NCBI RefSeq assembly: GCF_010500965.1
Contig: NZ_QVMI01000009.1
Span: 211,248 to 275,247 of the forward strand
DNA from: Bacteroides sp. 51
GTDB taxonomy: Bacteria > Bacteroidota > Bacteroidia > Bacteroidales > Bacteroidaceae
Length of the DNA stretch: 64,000 nt
Reading direction: 5' to 3'
Shown: piece after piece, positions 37,875 to 47,212 of the stretch
Numbering within the stretch: the first letter of the stretch is position 1
Layout of the letters: each line of letters opens with the position of its first letter
Notes under the pieces: model-generated
The model's database searches: none
What the model saw: only the letters and a program-made list of their open reading frames with translations
Told to the model about the DNA's origin: nothing
Program-made: the position numbers and the translations under genes

Positions 37875-39546
37875 AGTATTTGAAGCTACTTCCTCCCAGG
37901 AATTCTCTTAATAATGATGTAAAGGGTATTTCTTTATCCTGTATAGGTACGAAATACTTAATGAATTTCAGCAACCGGTATGCTTCGGCATATGCCGGAC
38001 AGTTTCGTGGTACCCCCATCAATATCGGTTCGGCGTGCGGACGCAATACCGAGAACTCAAACAACAGTGAAGAGTTGAACATAACATCCGCATTCTCCTG
38101 GAAGGGGAATATCCATTTGTCTTCTCCGGCGCGTACGCTCGGCCAACGGGAGATTGTTTCCTGTGCAGAGTAGCCCCGATAATTGAAGTCACGTATAATG
38201 CGTCGCAACAAGCGGTTGTCTGTTGTTGATATCCAGTTGTGGTCATCCAGTGATATGGAGGTGAGTGCCGAAACGTAAATCTTATATTTATTCGCATTGT
38301 TGATATGCGGAGTCAGATCCGGATTAAGTGCATGTATCCCTTCCAGTATAAGGATGGTATTATCATCTATTTTAAGTTTATTGCCCTTGTATTCCTTCTT
38401 TCCAGTAGTAAAGTTGAATGTGGGTATTTCTACTTCCTCTCCTCTCAATAAAGCTGTCAGCTGGTCGTTGAAGAGTTTTAGATCCAGGGCGTATAAAGAC
38501 TCGTAATCATAATTCCCATTTTCGTCCAGCGGGGTTTGCTCCCGGTCAACAAAATAGTTATCCAAAGAAAGTGGATAAGGCTTAAGTCCGTTTGTCATTA
38601 GTTGAACAGAAAGCCTTTTGCTGAAAGTTGTTTTCCCGGACGATGAAGGCCCGGCAATAAGCACAAGCTTTATGCGGTCGCCATTCGAGCCTTTATGGTA
38701 AATGGTATCGGCTATCTGGCCGATCTTTTTTTCTTGCAGCGCTTCTGCCACATTAATAAGTCCTGTGGCATGCCCTTCCTGGCAAGCAATGTTCACATCG
38801 CCCACGTTGCCTACATTCAGGATATATCCCCAGCTTAGATATTCTTTGAACACTTCGAGCATCTTTTCTTGCTTTACTACCTCCTCCAGGACATTCGGGT
38901 TCGTCTTGCTTGGAATGCGAAGCAATAGTCCATCATAATACTTCACCAGGTCGAATACGTTGATATGTCCTGTACTGGGCAGGAGGCTGCCATAGTAGTA
39001 ATCAATCGTATCGCCGAGTTTATAGTAGTAGGTATAGAGCGACCCCGAAGTTTCCAGCAGTTTCACTTTATCTTCCATTCCTCTTTCCTTGAAGATTTCC
39101 ACTGCTTCGGTCGTTTCACACTCCACACGCAGATACCGGAGGTTTTGTGCAATGATCTCCTTCATCCGGTTCTTAATGTTTGCCACGTCTTCCAGTGTAA
39201 TGGGGCGGCCGATTTGTAGATCGCAGAAGTAACCTTTCGAAATGGGATGTTCCAGCAATAGCTTACTGTTGGGGTATAGCTCGCTTACGGCCTTGTAAAG
39301 CACAAAGCATAATGAACGTACATAGGTGCGCATGCCCGAAGAATCTCTGACATCGACAAACTCTACACTCTTATTATTATATACCCTGAAAGTAAGCCCT
39401 TCCATGCGGTTGTTTACCCGCGCGCTGACCGGCGGATAAGGTAAATTAAGATTTAAACCTTTATAAATATCCAAAAGTAGGGTCCCAACTGGAAATTCTT
39501 TATAAATATTATTATTTTTGCAATAAATTTGCAACATCTGTTTCAT
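37873..39546 (-). CDS. Nucleoside (uridine) kinase family protein with N-terminal TGS-like region
   Basis: 557 residues. The N-terminal 250 residues resemble the TGS and second domains of threonyl-tRNA synthetase (YKEFPVGTLLLDIYKGLN; GYFCDLQIGRPITLEDVANI). The C-terminal half is a P-loop phosphotransferase of the uridine kinase/phosphoribulokinase class: Walker A GPSSSGKTTFSKRL, then PLSLDNYFVDREQTP, LILEGIHALNPDLT and TDNRLLRRIIRDFNYRG. It is usually annotated as nucleoside kinase in Bacteroidetes; the substrate of this large form is not settled. Alternative start at 39537. It is divergent from the Na/Pi gene. Confidence 0.87.
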   Translation of the reverse strand: MKQMLQIYCKNNNIYKEFPVGTLLLDIYKGLNLNLPYPPVSARVNNRMEGLTFRVYNNKSVEFVDVRDSSGMRTYVRSLCFVLYKAVSELYPNSKLLLEHPISKGYFCDLQIGRPITLEDVANIKNRMKEIIAQNLRYLRVECETTEAVEIFKERGMEDKVKLLETSGSLYTYYYKLGDTIDYYYGSLLPSTGHINVFDLVKYYDGLLLRIPSKTNPNVLEEVVKQEKMLEVFKEYLSWGYILNVGNVGDVNIACQEGHATGLINVAEALQEKKIGQIADTIYHKGSNGDRIKLVLIAGPSSSGKTTFSKRLSVQLMTNGLKPYPLSLDNYFVDREQTPLDENGNYDYESLYALDLKLFNDQLTALLRGEEVEIPTFNFTTGKKEYKGNKLKIDDNTILILEGIHALNPDLTPHINNANKYKIYVSALTSISLDDHNWISTTDNRLLRRIIRDFNYRGYSAQETISRWPSVRAGEDKWIFPFQENADVMFNSSLLFEFSVLRPHAEPILMGVPRNCPAYAEAYRLLKFIKYFVPIQDKEIPFTSLLREFLGGSSFKY

Positions 39547-39620
39547 ATATCTCTCTCTTTATAGATTGGTAATACGGATAAATTTAGTTAAAGGACTTAA
39601 AACCATCAAATTAATTATAG

Positions 39621-41321
39621 ATGCAATATTCTTTTTATGATTTTTTAAAGCTCATAGGTTCATTAGGACTTTTCCTGTACGGAATGAAGATTATGAGTGA
39701 AGGCCTGCAGAAGGTCGCGGGAGATAGGCTCCGGGGAATTCTGACGGCAATGACAACCAACCGGGTTACCGGGGTATTAACGGGAGTGTTAATAACAGCG
39801 TTGATCCAATCTTCATCCGCCACAACGGTCATGGTAGTTAGCTTTGTAAATGCCGGGCTGTTAACCCTCTCCCAATCCATTAGTGTTATCATGGGTGCCA
39901 ACATCGGTACCACGGTCACTGCCTGGATTATCTCTATTTTCGGCTTTAAAGTAGATATGGCCGCTTTCGCCCTTCCTCTTCTCGCTTTTGCTCTTCCCCT
40001 CATCTTTTCGAATAAAAGTAACCGCAAGTCTATCGGTGAATTCATTTTTGGTTTTTCTTTCCTGTTCATGGGGCTTGCGATGTTAAAGAGCAATGCACCC
40101 GACTTAAGTCAAAACCCCGAAATGCTTGCTTTTGTTCAAAACTATACCGATATGGGATTCATTTCCATTCTTTTATTCCTTTTCATCGGTACGGTATTGA
40201 CCATGATAGTGCAGGCTTCGGCAGCAACGATGGCCATTACACTGATTATGTGCGCCAATGGCTGGATTAGTTATGAGCTGGGAGCAGCACTTGTTCTCGG
40301 TGAGAATATTGGTACCACCATTACGGCTAATCTGGCTGCGCTGACAGCCAATTTGCAAGCCAAGCGTGCAGCACTTGCGCATCTTGTATTCAATGTGTTT
40401 GGGGTGATTTGGGTATTGATAATCTTTACTCCTTTTACCGATGCGGTATCCTGGGTTGTAGATACATATATGCATCCCGGATCAGAAGAGGTAGCTGTAT
40501 CTTATAAGTTATCTGCTTTCCATACCGCTTTTAATATCTGTAATGTGTGTATTCTGATCTGGGCTACTAAGCTGATCGAAAAAACGGTACGATTCATTAT
40601 CCCTCAAAAAGAGGAGGAGGAAGAATATCGCCTGCGCTACATTACCGGTGGTATGCTTTCTACGGCAGAGCTTTCTATCTTACAAGCAAATAAAGAGATA
40701 GAGTTGTATGCAGAACGCACACAGCGCATGTTCACTATGGCCCGTGATTTGTTGAAGGTCAATAAAGACGATGAATTCAACAAATTGTATAGTCGCATAG
40801 AGAAGTATGAGGACATTAGTGATAACATGGAAATAGAGATTGCAAATTACCTGAATCAGGTATCGGAAGGGCGTTTGAGTTCCGAAAGTAAATTGCAGAT
40901 CCGTGCTATGCTTCGCGAAGTGACTGAGATTGAAAGTATTGGCGATAGTTGTTGTAACCTGGGGCGTACGTTGAATCGCAAGCGGCAGGCAAATGTCAGC
41001 TTTACAGACAAGCAATTGGAACATATTGATTCTATGATGAATCTGGTCAATGACGCCTTGTCGCAAATGATTCTGGTTGTATCAAGACCCGAACATCAGG
41101 CTATCGATATTAATAAGACTTATAATATTGAAAATGAGATAAATAATTATCGTAATCAGCTCAAAAATCAAAATATTCTGGACGTGAACAACAAAGAATA
41201 TGATTATCAGATGGGCGTTTATTATATGGACTTCATCGCTGAATGCGAGAAACTGGGCGATTATGTGGTGAATGTAGTTGAGGCCAGTGGCGATATTATA
41301 AAAGAAAGAAAACACGCTTGA
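39621..41321 (+). CDS. Na+/phosphate cotransporter with C-terminal PhoU-like domain
   Basis: 566 residues. Two inverted transporter repeats are visible, each with the family motif: ALIQSSSATTVMVVSF with MGANIGTTVTAW, and IVQASAATMAITLIM with LGENIGTTITANL. The opening LGLFLYGMKIMSEGLQKVAG is typical of the NptA/YjbB group. The last 200 residues are helical and PhoU-like (AERTQRMFTMARDLLKV; LREVTEIESIGDSCCNLGRT), which may gate the transporter. It imports phosphate with sodium or exports it. Inverted repeat K directly follows the stop codon. Confidence 0.92.
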   Translation: MQYSFYDFLKLIGSLGLFLYGMKIMSEGLQKVAGDRLRGILTAMTTNRVTGVLTGVLITALIQSSSATTVMVVSFVNAGLLTLSQSISVIMGANIGTTVTAWIISIFGFKVDMAAFALPLLAFALPLIFSNKSNRKSIGEFIFGFSFLFMGLAMLKSNAPDLSQNPEMLAFVQNYTDMGFISILLFLFIGTVLTMIVQASAATMAITLIMCANGWISYELGAALVLGENIGTTITANLAALTANLQAKRAALAHLVFNVFGVIWVLIIFTPFTDAVSWVVDTYMHPGSEEVAVSYKLSAFHTAFNICNVCILIWATKLIEKTVRFIIPQKEEEEEYRLRYITGGMLSTAELSILQANKEIELYAERTQRMFTMARDLLKVNKDDEFNKLYSRIEKYEDISDNMEIEIANYLNQVSEGRLSSESKLQIRAMLREVTEIESIGDSCCNLGRTLNRKRQANVSFTDKQLEHIDSMMNLVNDALSQMILVVSRPEHQAIDINKTYNIENEINNYRNQLKNQNILDVNNKEYDYQMGVYYMDFIAECEKLGDYVVNVVEASGDIIKERKHA

Positions 41322-41324
41322 TTT

Positions 41325-41390
41325 AGTTGAAAGTTGAAAATTGAAAGTTACGATGCCGCATGGAGCACTTTCAATTTTCAACTTTCAACT
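41325..41390. repeat. Perfect 24-bp inverted repeat K (AGTTGAAAGTTGAAAATTGA)
   Basis: Arms 41325-41348 and 41367-41390 are exact inverses around an 18-base loop that contains CCGCATGGA, echoing the CCGCATGGAAACCTGG family. It lies between the convergent Na/Pi and rubredoxin genes, four bases past the first stop codon, and may serve as a shared terminator. Confidence 0.88.
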
Positions 41391-41403
41391 TTCAACTCCA
41401 AAC

Positions 41404-41565
41404 CTACTCCGTAGGTTCAAAATCGCTCTTGCTCACTCCGCAGATAGGGCATACCCAATCATCTGGAATATCTTCAAAAGCTGTTCCTGGTTCAATACCA
41501 CCGTCCGGATCACCTAACTCCGGATCATAAACGTATTCACAAACTGTGCAAATGTACTTTTTCAT
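41404..41565 (-). CDS. Rubredoxin
   Basis: 53 residues, the standard size. [18 protein letters not shown] and [15 protein letters not shown] supply the two CXXC pairs that hold a single iron, spaced as in all rubredoxins. The middle [20 protein letters not shown] is also conserved. Rubredoxin is a small cytoplasmic electron carrier, often used in anaerobes to detoxify oxygen or peroxide with rubrerythrin-type enzymes; none is adjacent. The start codon is followed by the conserved MKKY(I/V)C. Confidence 0.96.
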   Translation of the reverse strand: MKKYICTVCEYVYDPELGDPDGGIEPGTAFEDIPDDWVCPICGVSKSDFEPTE

Positions 41566-41691
41566 AATTATATGTTTTATCAGAATTCTGACTATATAAC
41601 ATTGAAAAGAAGTGAATTGTTTTGAATAATCTGCTTTTTTTCAGTTATATTTGCTATTTCATAGTGTGGAGTATTAATTAAGCTTATTAGA

Positions 41692-43785
41692 ATGATTTTT
41701 GCAATTGCTTCATTGATAGTACTTTTTGTGCTGGCTTTGTTGCTTTTCTTGATGGAATTCCGAAAAAGAAAACAACTACAAGAAGCCGCTAAAAACAGGA
41801 GTCGGAGTAACCGGAAGTACATTCGTATGCTGGATGCGATTTTGGAGAATGTTCATGCATACGTGTTGTTGATCGATAAAGATTTTAATGTTCTAAGAAC
41901 AAACTACTACGAACGTACCCATAAGGTCGATAATAAAGAAGAAAAGAAAGTAGGCAATTTACTTTGTTGCCGCAACGCCATTCTGTCCGGGATGTGTGGA
42001 ACACACCCTAAATGTGCTGACTGTGTGGTTCGTAATGCTATAAAAACAGCATTCCAGCAAAAACGAAGTTTTACCGATGTGAAAATAGGCTTGACATTGG
42101 CCATCTCTTACGAGAGGTATGTTGAGTTTGAAGGAATCGTCTCCGGGTCGTACTTTAATATAGATGGTGAGGATAATCTTGTACTCACTGTGCATGATGT
42201 GACCGAACTATTAGCAGGCAAACGGGAGAATGAGAAATTGGAAAGTATAGTAACCTTTACCTCTTCCATATCTCAGGTCGGTTTCGCCTCATTGAATTTA
42301 CTGTCGACAGACGAGATGATAACTCCTTCATATTGTGTGAATCTGTGCGAAAGGGAAGATGAAAAAGCCAGCACAGTGATGCATACCTTCCGGTACGTTC
42401 ATCCCGATGATCGAAAGGAGTTACTCGATTTTATGCAAAACGCAGAATCCGGTGAGGTTGAACCATTCTGTAGAGATGTCCGCGTTATGATTAATAACGA
42501 CGAATGGAAATGGATCAAAATCTTCCTTATCCAAAAAGAATATGCACCGCATTGTAAATCCAATGACATCTATAGCCTTAGCATTGATATCAATGAGCAG
42601 AAAAAGACGGAAACTATTCTTGAAGAAGCAAAAGAAAAAGCAGAAGATGCCAATAAATCAAAATCAGCTTTCCTCGCCAATATGAGCCATGAGATACGTA
42701 CACCGTTGAATGCCATCCTTGGCTTCTCAGAACTGTTGGCATCGGCCAATACCAACGAAGAAAAGGAACAATACCTGCAAATCGTAAGAATGAACAATGA
42801 AATGCTGCTCCAGCTGATCAACGACATCCTTGATATTGCAAAAATGGAAGCCGGCATACTCGAATTTACATACTCTGATGTCGATATCAATCTGCTGACG
42901 TCCGAACTGGACAAGCAATTTGACCTGAAACTAAAGAATAACGATAAGGTAAAGCTTGTTTATGAGCCTTCACTACCATCCTGCGTACTATACACAGACC
43001 GGAACAGGTTGACGCAGGTATTATTCAACTTTATGTCTAACGCCTTAAAGTTTACCTCGTCCGGTACTATCCGTATGGGATTCAAATCGCATGAGAAGGG
43101 CGTTTACTTCTATGTAAGCGATACAGGCATTGGCATTAAGGAAGAAAAGCTGGGAGAAGTCTTCGGACGCTTTGCCCGTTTCAACAAGGAAAAGAAAGGA
43201 AATGGCCTGGGGCTTTCGATCAGTAAAACAATCATCGAGAAGCTAGGTGGCGAAATTGGACTAACTTCCGTGTACGGCGAAGGCTCCACCTTCTGGTTCA
43301 TCCTGCCAACAGACAATCGTCCGCAAATAAAACTGGAACCGGTTGAGACGAAGCTGTCGGAAGATAATCTTACGACGGAAACCGTAAACTCTTCTGAAAC
43401 GATTCCTGTTGAACAAAAGAAATATACGATATTGATAGCCGAAGATATGCCCGACAACTACCATCTTTGTGCAGCAATCCTTTCCAAAAGATATCATTTG
43501 TTATGGGCAAAGAATGGGGAAGAAGCCGTATCTATGTTCCTGGAACATCAACCGGACACCATCTTAATGGACCTGAAGATGCCCGAAGTAGATGGATATG
43601 CCGCAACGGAAGCCATCCGCCAGATGTCGACAACTATCCCCATCATTGCACTTACGGCGTTTGCCTACTCAGAAGACCGCGACCGGGTAATGAAGAGCGG
43701 ATTTAGTGACTTTATGACAAAACCTGTTAACGCAGGTTTATTACTCGATAAAGTTGAAAGTTTCTGTAAACACTATAACCCCTAG
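41692..43785 (+). CDS. Hybrid sensor histidine kinase with Cys-rich PAS domain and receiver
   Basis: 697 residues. An N-terminal membrane helix (IASLIVLFVLALLLFLMEF) is followed by a PAS domain at about 45-175 with a cysteine cluster: Cys92, Cys93, Cys102, Cys108 and Cys111. A second PAS-like region (TFRYVHPDDRKELLDFM) leads to the kinase core with phospho-acceptor His333 in NMSHEIRTPLNAILGF, N box NFMSNALKFT and G boxes DTGIGI and GNGLGLSI. The C-terminal receiver has Asp627 in LMDLKMPEVDGY. There is no periplasmic sensor, so it should sense a cytoplasmic or membrane redox/metal signal. No output partner is adjacent. Confidence 0.92.
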   Translation: MIFAIASLIVLFVLALLLFLMEFRKRKQLQEAAKNRSRSNRKYIRMLDAILENVHAYVLLIDKDFNVLRTNYYERTHKVDNKEEKKVGNLLCCRNAILSGMCGTHPKCADCVVRNAIKTAFQQKRSFTDVKIGLTLAISYERYVEFEGIVSGSYFNIDGEDNLVLTVHDVTELLAGKRENEKLESIVTFTSSISQVGFASLNLLSTDEMITPSYCVNLCEREDEKASTVMHTFRYVHPDDRKELLDFMQNAESGEVEPFCRDVRVMINNDEWKWIKIFLIQKEYAPHCKSNDIYSLSIDINEQKKTETILEEAKEKAEDANKSKSAFLANMSHEIRTPLNAILGFSELLASANTNEEKEQYLQIVRMNNEMLLQLINDILDIAKMEAGILEFTYSDVDINLLTSELDKQFDLKLKNNDKVKLVYEPSLPSCVLYTDRNRLTQVLFNFMSNALKFTSSGTIRMGFKSHEKGVYFYVSDTGIGIKEEKLGEVFGRFARFNKEKKGNGLGLSISKTIIEKLGGEIGLTSVYGEGSTFWFILPTDNRPQIKLEPVETKLSEDNLTTETVNSSETIPVEQKKYTILIAEDMPDNYHLCAAILSKRYHLLWAKNGEEAVSMFLEHQPDTILMDLKMPEVDGYAATEAIRQMSTTIPIIALTAFAYSEDRDRVMKSGFSDFMTKPVNAGLLLDKVESFCKHYNP

Positions 43786-43836
43786 TTTGTTTTAAAGTTG
43801 TACTTTTACACCCAAATTAAAAACAGTTCTTAAAGT

Positions 43837-46584
43837 ATGACTGCAAGCAATGATAATTATTATCATTTCGGCCTCAATGAAGAAGAGGTAAAACAAAATA
43901 GAGAAAAATACGGGGTGAACCTGTTAACACCCCCGAAGCGTCCATCTCTTTGGAAACTATATCTTGAGAAGTTCGAAGACCCTGTGATACGCGTGCTACT
44001 TGTGGCTGCTGTATTTTCGCTGATCATTTCGATTATTGAAAACGAATATGCAGAAACCATTGGCATTATTGCCGCAATACTATTGGCAACCGGAATTGGG
44101 TTTTATTTTGAATACGACGCAGGAAAGAAGTTTGACTTGCTGAATGCTGTCAATGAAGAAACACTCGTTAAAGTACTTCGTTCCGGGCGCGTACAGGAAG
44201 TTCCACGTAAAGATGTCGTTGTAGGAGATATCGTACTACTCGAAACCGGAGAGGAAATCCCGGCCGATGGCGAACTGATCGAAGCCATATCCATGCAGGT
44301 CAATGAGTCGAACCTGACCGGAGAGCCGGTAGTGACCAAGACCACTGTTCAGAAAGACTTTGATGAAGAAGCTACATATGGTTCCAACATGGTGATGCGT
44401 GGCACTACCGTTGTCGACGGACATGGAACTATGAAAGTGCTTCATGTAGGCGATGCAACCGAAATAGGAAATGTAGCCCGCCAAAGTACGGTAGAAACGC
44501 ATGAACCCACTCCGCTTAACCTGCAACTCACCAAGTTGGCCAAGCTCATTGGGCGCATTGGTTTCACTGTTGCGATTGCCACTTTCATCATCTTCGTAAC
44601 CAGGGACCTGTATCAATACTTTAAAGTAGACGATGTGGTCGAAGGCATGGACGATTATATGACTATTGCCCAGATCATTCTGAAATACTTTATGATGGCC
44701 GTAACATTGATTGTAGTAGCCGTTCCCGAAGGTTTACCGATGAGTGTAACGCTTAGTCTGGCCTTAAACATGCGCCGGATGCTTTCCACAAACAACCTGG
44801 TGCGGAAAATGCATGCCAGCGAAACGATGGGAGCTATCACAGTGATCTGTACAGATAAAACAGGTACGCTGACCCAGAACCAGATGCAGGTTTATGAACC
44901 TAAATTCTATGGCTTGAAGAATGGCTCGGAATTAACAGAAGATATTACCAGTCAGCTGATAGTTGAAGGAATCAGTGCCAATTCAACCGCATTTCTGGAA
45001 GACAATTCTACGCCTACGGCACCGCATGGAAACCTGGCTGCCCCGTCTCAGGACAACTTGGCAGCGGCACCTTGCCGCGGGGTAGGTAATCCTACAGAAG
45101 TGGCTTTACTCCTTTGGTTGCACGCTAAAGGATTTGAATACTTAACTCTCCGTGAGAATGCCAGCATAATTGACCAGTTGACCTTTTCAACCGAACGAAA
45201 GTTCATGGCCACTATTGTTGATTCTTCGCTGTTAGGGAAAAAGGTACTCTATGTAAAAGGAGCGCCTGAAATCGTACTAGGTAAGTGTAAGGAAGTGGTT
45301 CTGGAAGAGGGTACTGCTGAGGTATCTGCTTACCGTTCGAAGGTGGAAGAACAACTGTTGACCTATCAGAATATGGCCATGCGCACGCTTGGCTTTGCCT
45401 TCAAGATACTAGATGAAAAAGAAGAGTACGATTGCGCCGATGAGGCCGGACTCAATGATTTATACTTCCTGGGTATTGTGGCCATTTCAGACCCTATACG
45501 TCCCGACGTTCCCGAGGCTGTGGCTAAATGCCAGTCGGCAGGTATTGATGTGAAGATCGTAACCGGAGATACTCCCGGAACAGCAACCGAGATTGCACGT
45601 CAGATCGGTTTGTGGACTCCCGAAGATACGGACCGGAATAGAATTACCGGAGTTGATTTTGCTAAACTATCCGATGAAGAAGCGCTGGAGCGCGTTATGG
45701 ATATTAAGATCATGTCTCGTGCAAGACCTACCGATAAACAACGTTTGGTGCAATTACTTCAACAAAAAGGAGCCGTCGTAGCAGTAACCGGAGATGGAAC
45801 GAATGATGCTCCCGCGTTGAACCATGCGCAAGTCGGGTTGTCGATGGGTACAGGGACCTCGGTGGCCAAAGAAGCCAGTGATATAACCCTGCTCGACGAT
45901 TCGTTTAATAGTATCAGTACAGCTGTTATGTGGGGCCGTTCGCTTTATAAGAACATCCAACGGTTTATTGTATTCCAGCTAACCATCAACTTTGTGGCAT
46001 TATTAACCGTATTGCTCGGCTCAATGGTAGGTACAAAACTACCATTAACAGTGACTCAAATGTTGTGGGTGAACCTGATTATGGATACTTTTGCAGCATT
46101 GGCACTGGCATCCATTCCTCCCAATGAAAGCGTGATGAAAGATAAACCCCGCCGTAGCACGGATTTTATTATAACTAAGCCAATGGGCTATAATATCATT
46201 GGTGTCGGACTGGCATTCCTGATTGCACTGATGGGAATGATTTTCTATTACAACAACGCCGAAGGCGGTATGACAGATCAACGGCTGACGATCTTCTTTA
46301 CTTTCTTTGTCATGTTGCAGTTCTGGAATATGTTTAATGCCCGTGTTTTTGGTACAACCGACTCTGCATTTAAAGGATTATCCAAATCATATGGAATGGA
46401 ATTGGTCTGTCTCGCTATTCTGGGTGGGCAGTTCCTGATTGTACAATTCGGGGGAGCGGTATTCCGTACTGAACCTCTTGACTGGAAAACCTGGCTCATT
46501 ATTATTGCCGTATCATCGGTTGTTCTTTGGGTAGGAGAGATTGTACGTCTGATACAACGTTTAGTTCGTCGGAAAAAAGAATGA
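43837..46584 (+). CDS. Calcium-type P-type ATPase (PMCA/SERCA-like) with in-frame repeat-derived segment
   Basis: 915 residues of a P2-type cation pump. Visible are the N-terminal cation ATPase domain, actuator TGES-type SNLTGEPV, VAVPEGLPMSVTLSLA in helix M4, the phosphorylated Asp340 in CTDKTGTLTQNQ, the KGAPE nucleotide motif, and the hinge VTGDGTNDAPALNHAQVGLS. It expels Ca2+ or Mn2+ using ATP. Residues about 391-414 (codons for NSTPTAPHGNLAAP to APCRG) do not look like the family: they are encoded by bases 45005-45078, which match palindromic repeat units found elsewhere in the window. The frame is kept and all active-site motifs are intact. The HAD gene overlaps its stop by four bases. 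Confidence 0.95.
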   Translation: MTASNDNYYHFGLNEEEVKQNREKYGVNLLTPPKRPSLWKLYLEKFEDPVIRVLLVAAVFSLIISIIENEYAETIGIIAAILLATGIGFYFEYDAGKKFDLLNAVNEETLVKVLRSGRVQEVPRKDVVVGDIVLLETGEEIPADGELIEAISMQVNESNLTGEPVVTKTTVQKDFDEEATYGSNMVMRGTTVVDGHGTMKVLHVGDATEIGNVARQSTVETHEPTPLNLQLTKLAKLIGRIGFTVAIATFIIFVTRDLYQYFKVDDVVEGMDDYMTIAQIILKYFMMAVTLIVVAVPEGLPMSVTLSLALNMRRMLSTNNLVRKMHASETMGAITVICTDKTGTLTQNQMQVYEPKFYGLKNGSELTEDITSQLIVEGISANSTAFLEDNSTPTAPHGNLAAPSQDNLAAAPCRGVGNPTEVALLLWLHAKGFEYLTLRENASIIDQLTFSTERKFMATIVDSSLLGKKVLYVKGAPEIVLGKCKEVVLEEGTAEVSAYRSKVEEQLLTYQNMAMRTLGFAFKILDEKEEYDCADEAGLNDLYFLGIVAISDPIRPDVPEAVAKCQSAGIDVKIVTGDTPGTATEIARQIGLWTPEDTDRNRITGVDFAKLSDEEALERVMDIKIMSRARPTDKQRLVQLLQQKGAVVAVTGDGTNDAPALNHAQVGLSMGTGTSVAKEASDITLLDDSFNSISTAVMWGRSLYKNIQRFIVFQLTINFVALLTVLLGSMVGTKLPLTVTQMLWVNLIMDTFAALALASIPPNESVMKDKPRRSTDFIITKPMGYNIIGVGLAFLIALMGMIFYYNNAEGGMTDQRLTIFFTFFVMLQFWNMFNARVFGTTDSAFKGLSKSYGMELVCLAILGGQFLIVQFGGAVFRTEPLDWKTWLIIIAVSSVVLWVGEIVRLIQRLVRRKKE
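45010..45078. repeat. Palindromic repeat unit L located in frame inside the P-type ATPase gene
   Basis: CCGCATGGAAACCTGG at 45022-45037 is identical to 51025-51040. GGCAGCGGCACCTTGCC at 45060-45076 is the exact inverse of 631-647. Between them CTGCC and GGCAG could pair. In element A the two motifs are contiguous on the opposite strand; here 22 bases separate them. The encoded peptide is Ala/Pro-rich and lies in the nucleotide-binding domain. Confidence 0.7.
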
Positions 46585-47195
46585 GAAAAAAAGGAATAAA
46601 GAATATCATTTTTGATTTTGGTGGTGTGTTGATCAACCTTAACCGCCAGCGCTGTATTGACAGCTTTAAACAACTAGGTTTAAATCATGTAGAAGATCTG
46701 ATTGATCCGTTTGCTCAACAAGGCATTTTCATGCAGTTGGAGAAGGGACTGATTACTCCGGCCGTATTTCGTGATAAAGTGCGCGAGCAATTAAATGAGC
46801 CTGCTACGGATGAGCAGATTGATGCCGCCTGGAACAACTTCCTGGTTGATCTTCCTACATATAAACTGGAAGCGTTGTTGAAATTGCGCGAACGGTATCT
46901 TGTATATTTGCTCAGTAATACGAATGCGATCCATTGGGATTGGTCGTGTGCCAATGCATTCCCGTATAAAGGTTTCAATGAGAAAGATTACTTTGAGGAG
47001 ATTTTTCTTTCTTATGAAATGAAGCTGGCCAAACCTGATGTGGCTATTTTCGAAGCAGTTCTTGAAGCAACAGGTATTCAGGCAAAAGAGACTTTCTTTA
47101 TTGATGATTCCGAAGCAAACTGCAAGGCGGCAGAGTCATTGGGCATATCCACCTATTTGTGCAAGCCGGGTGAGGATTGGACGAAACTTTTTTAA
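46581..47195 (+). CDS. HAD-superfamily phosphatase
   Basis: 204 residues from the ATG at 46581, which overlaps the ATPase stop as ATGA, so it is translationally coupled. Motif I is NIIFDFGGVLINL, motif II YLLSNTNAIHW, motif III Lys in MKLAKPDVAIFEAVLEATG and motif IV FFIDDSEANCKAAESLGI. This is the YihX-like group with a small helical cap (subfamily IA) that removes phosphate from sugar phosphates or similar small molecules. ribF follows 17 bases later. It might recycle FMN or a sugar phosphate, but no substrate can be read. Confidence 0.9.
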   Translation: MRKKGIKNIIFDFGGVLINLNRQRCIDSFKQLGLNHVEDLIDPFAQQGIFMQLEKGLITPAVFRDKVREQLNEPATDEQIDAAWNNFLVDLPTYKLEALLKLRERYLVYLLSNTNAIHWDWSCANAFPYKGFNEKDYFEEIFLSYEMKLAKPDVAIFEAVLEATGIQAKETFFIDDSEANCKAAESLGISTYLCKPGEDWTKLF

Positions 47196-47212
47196 TTAAT
47201 CATCCTTAGTTT

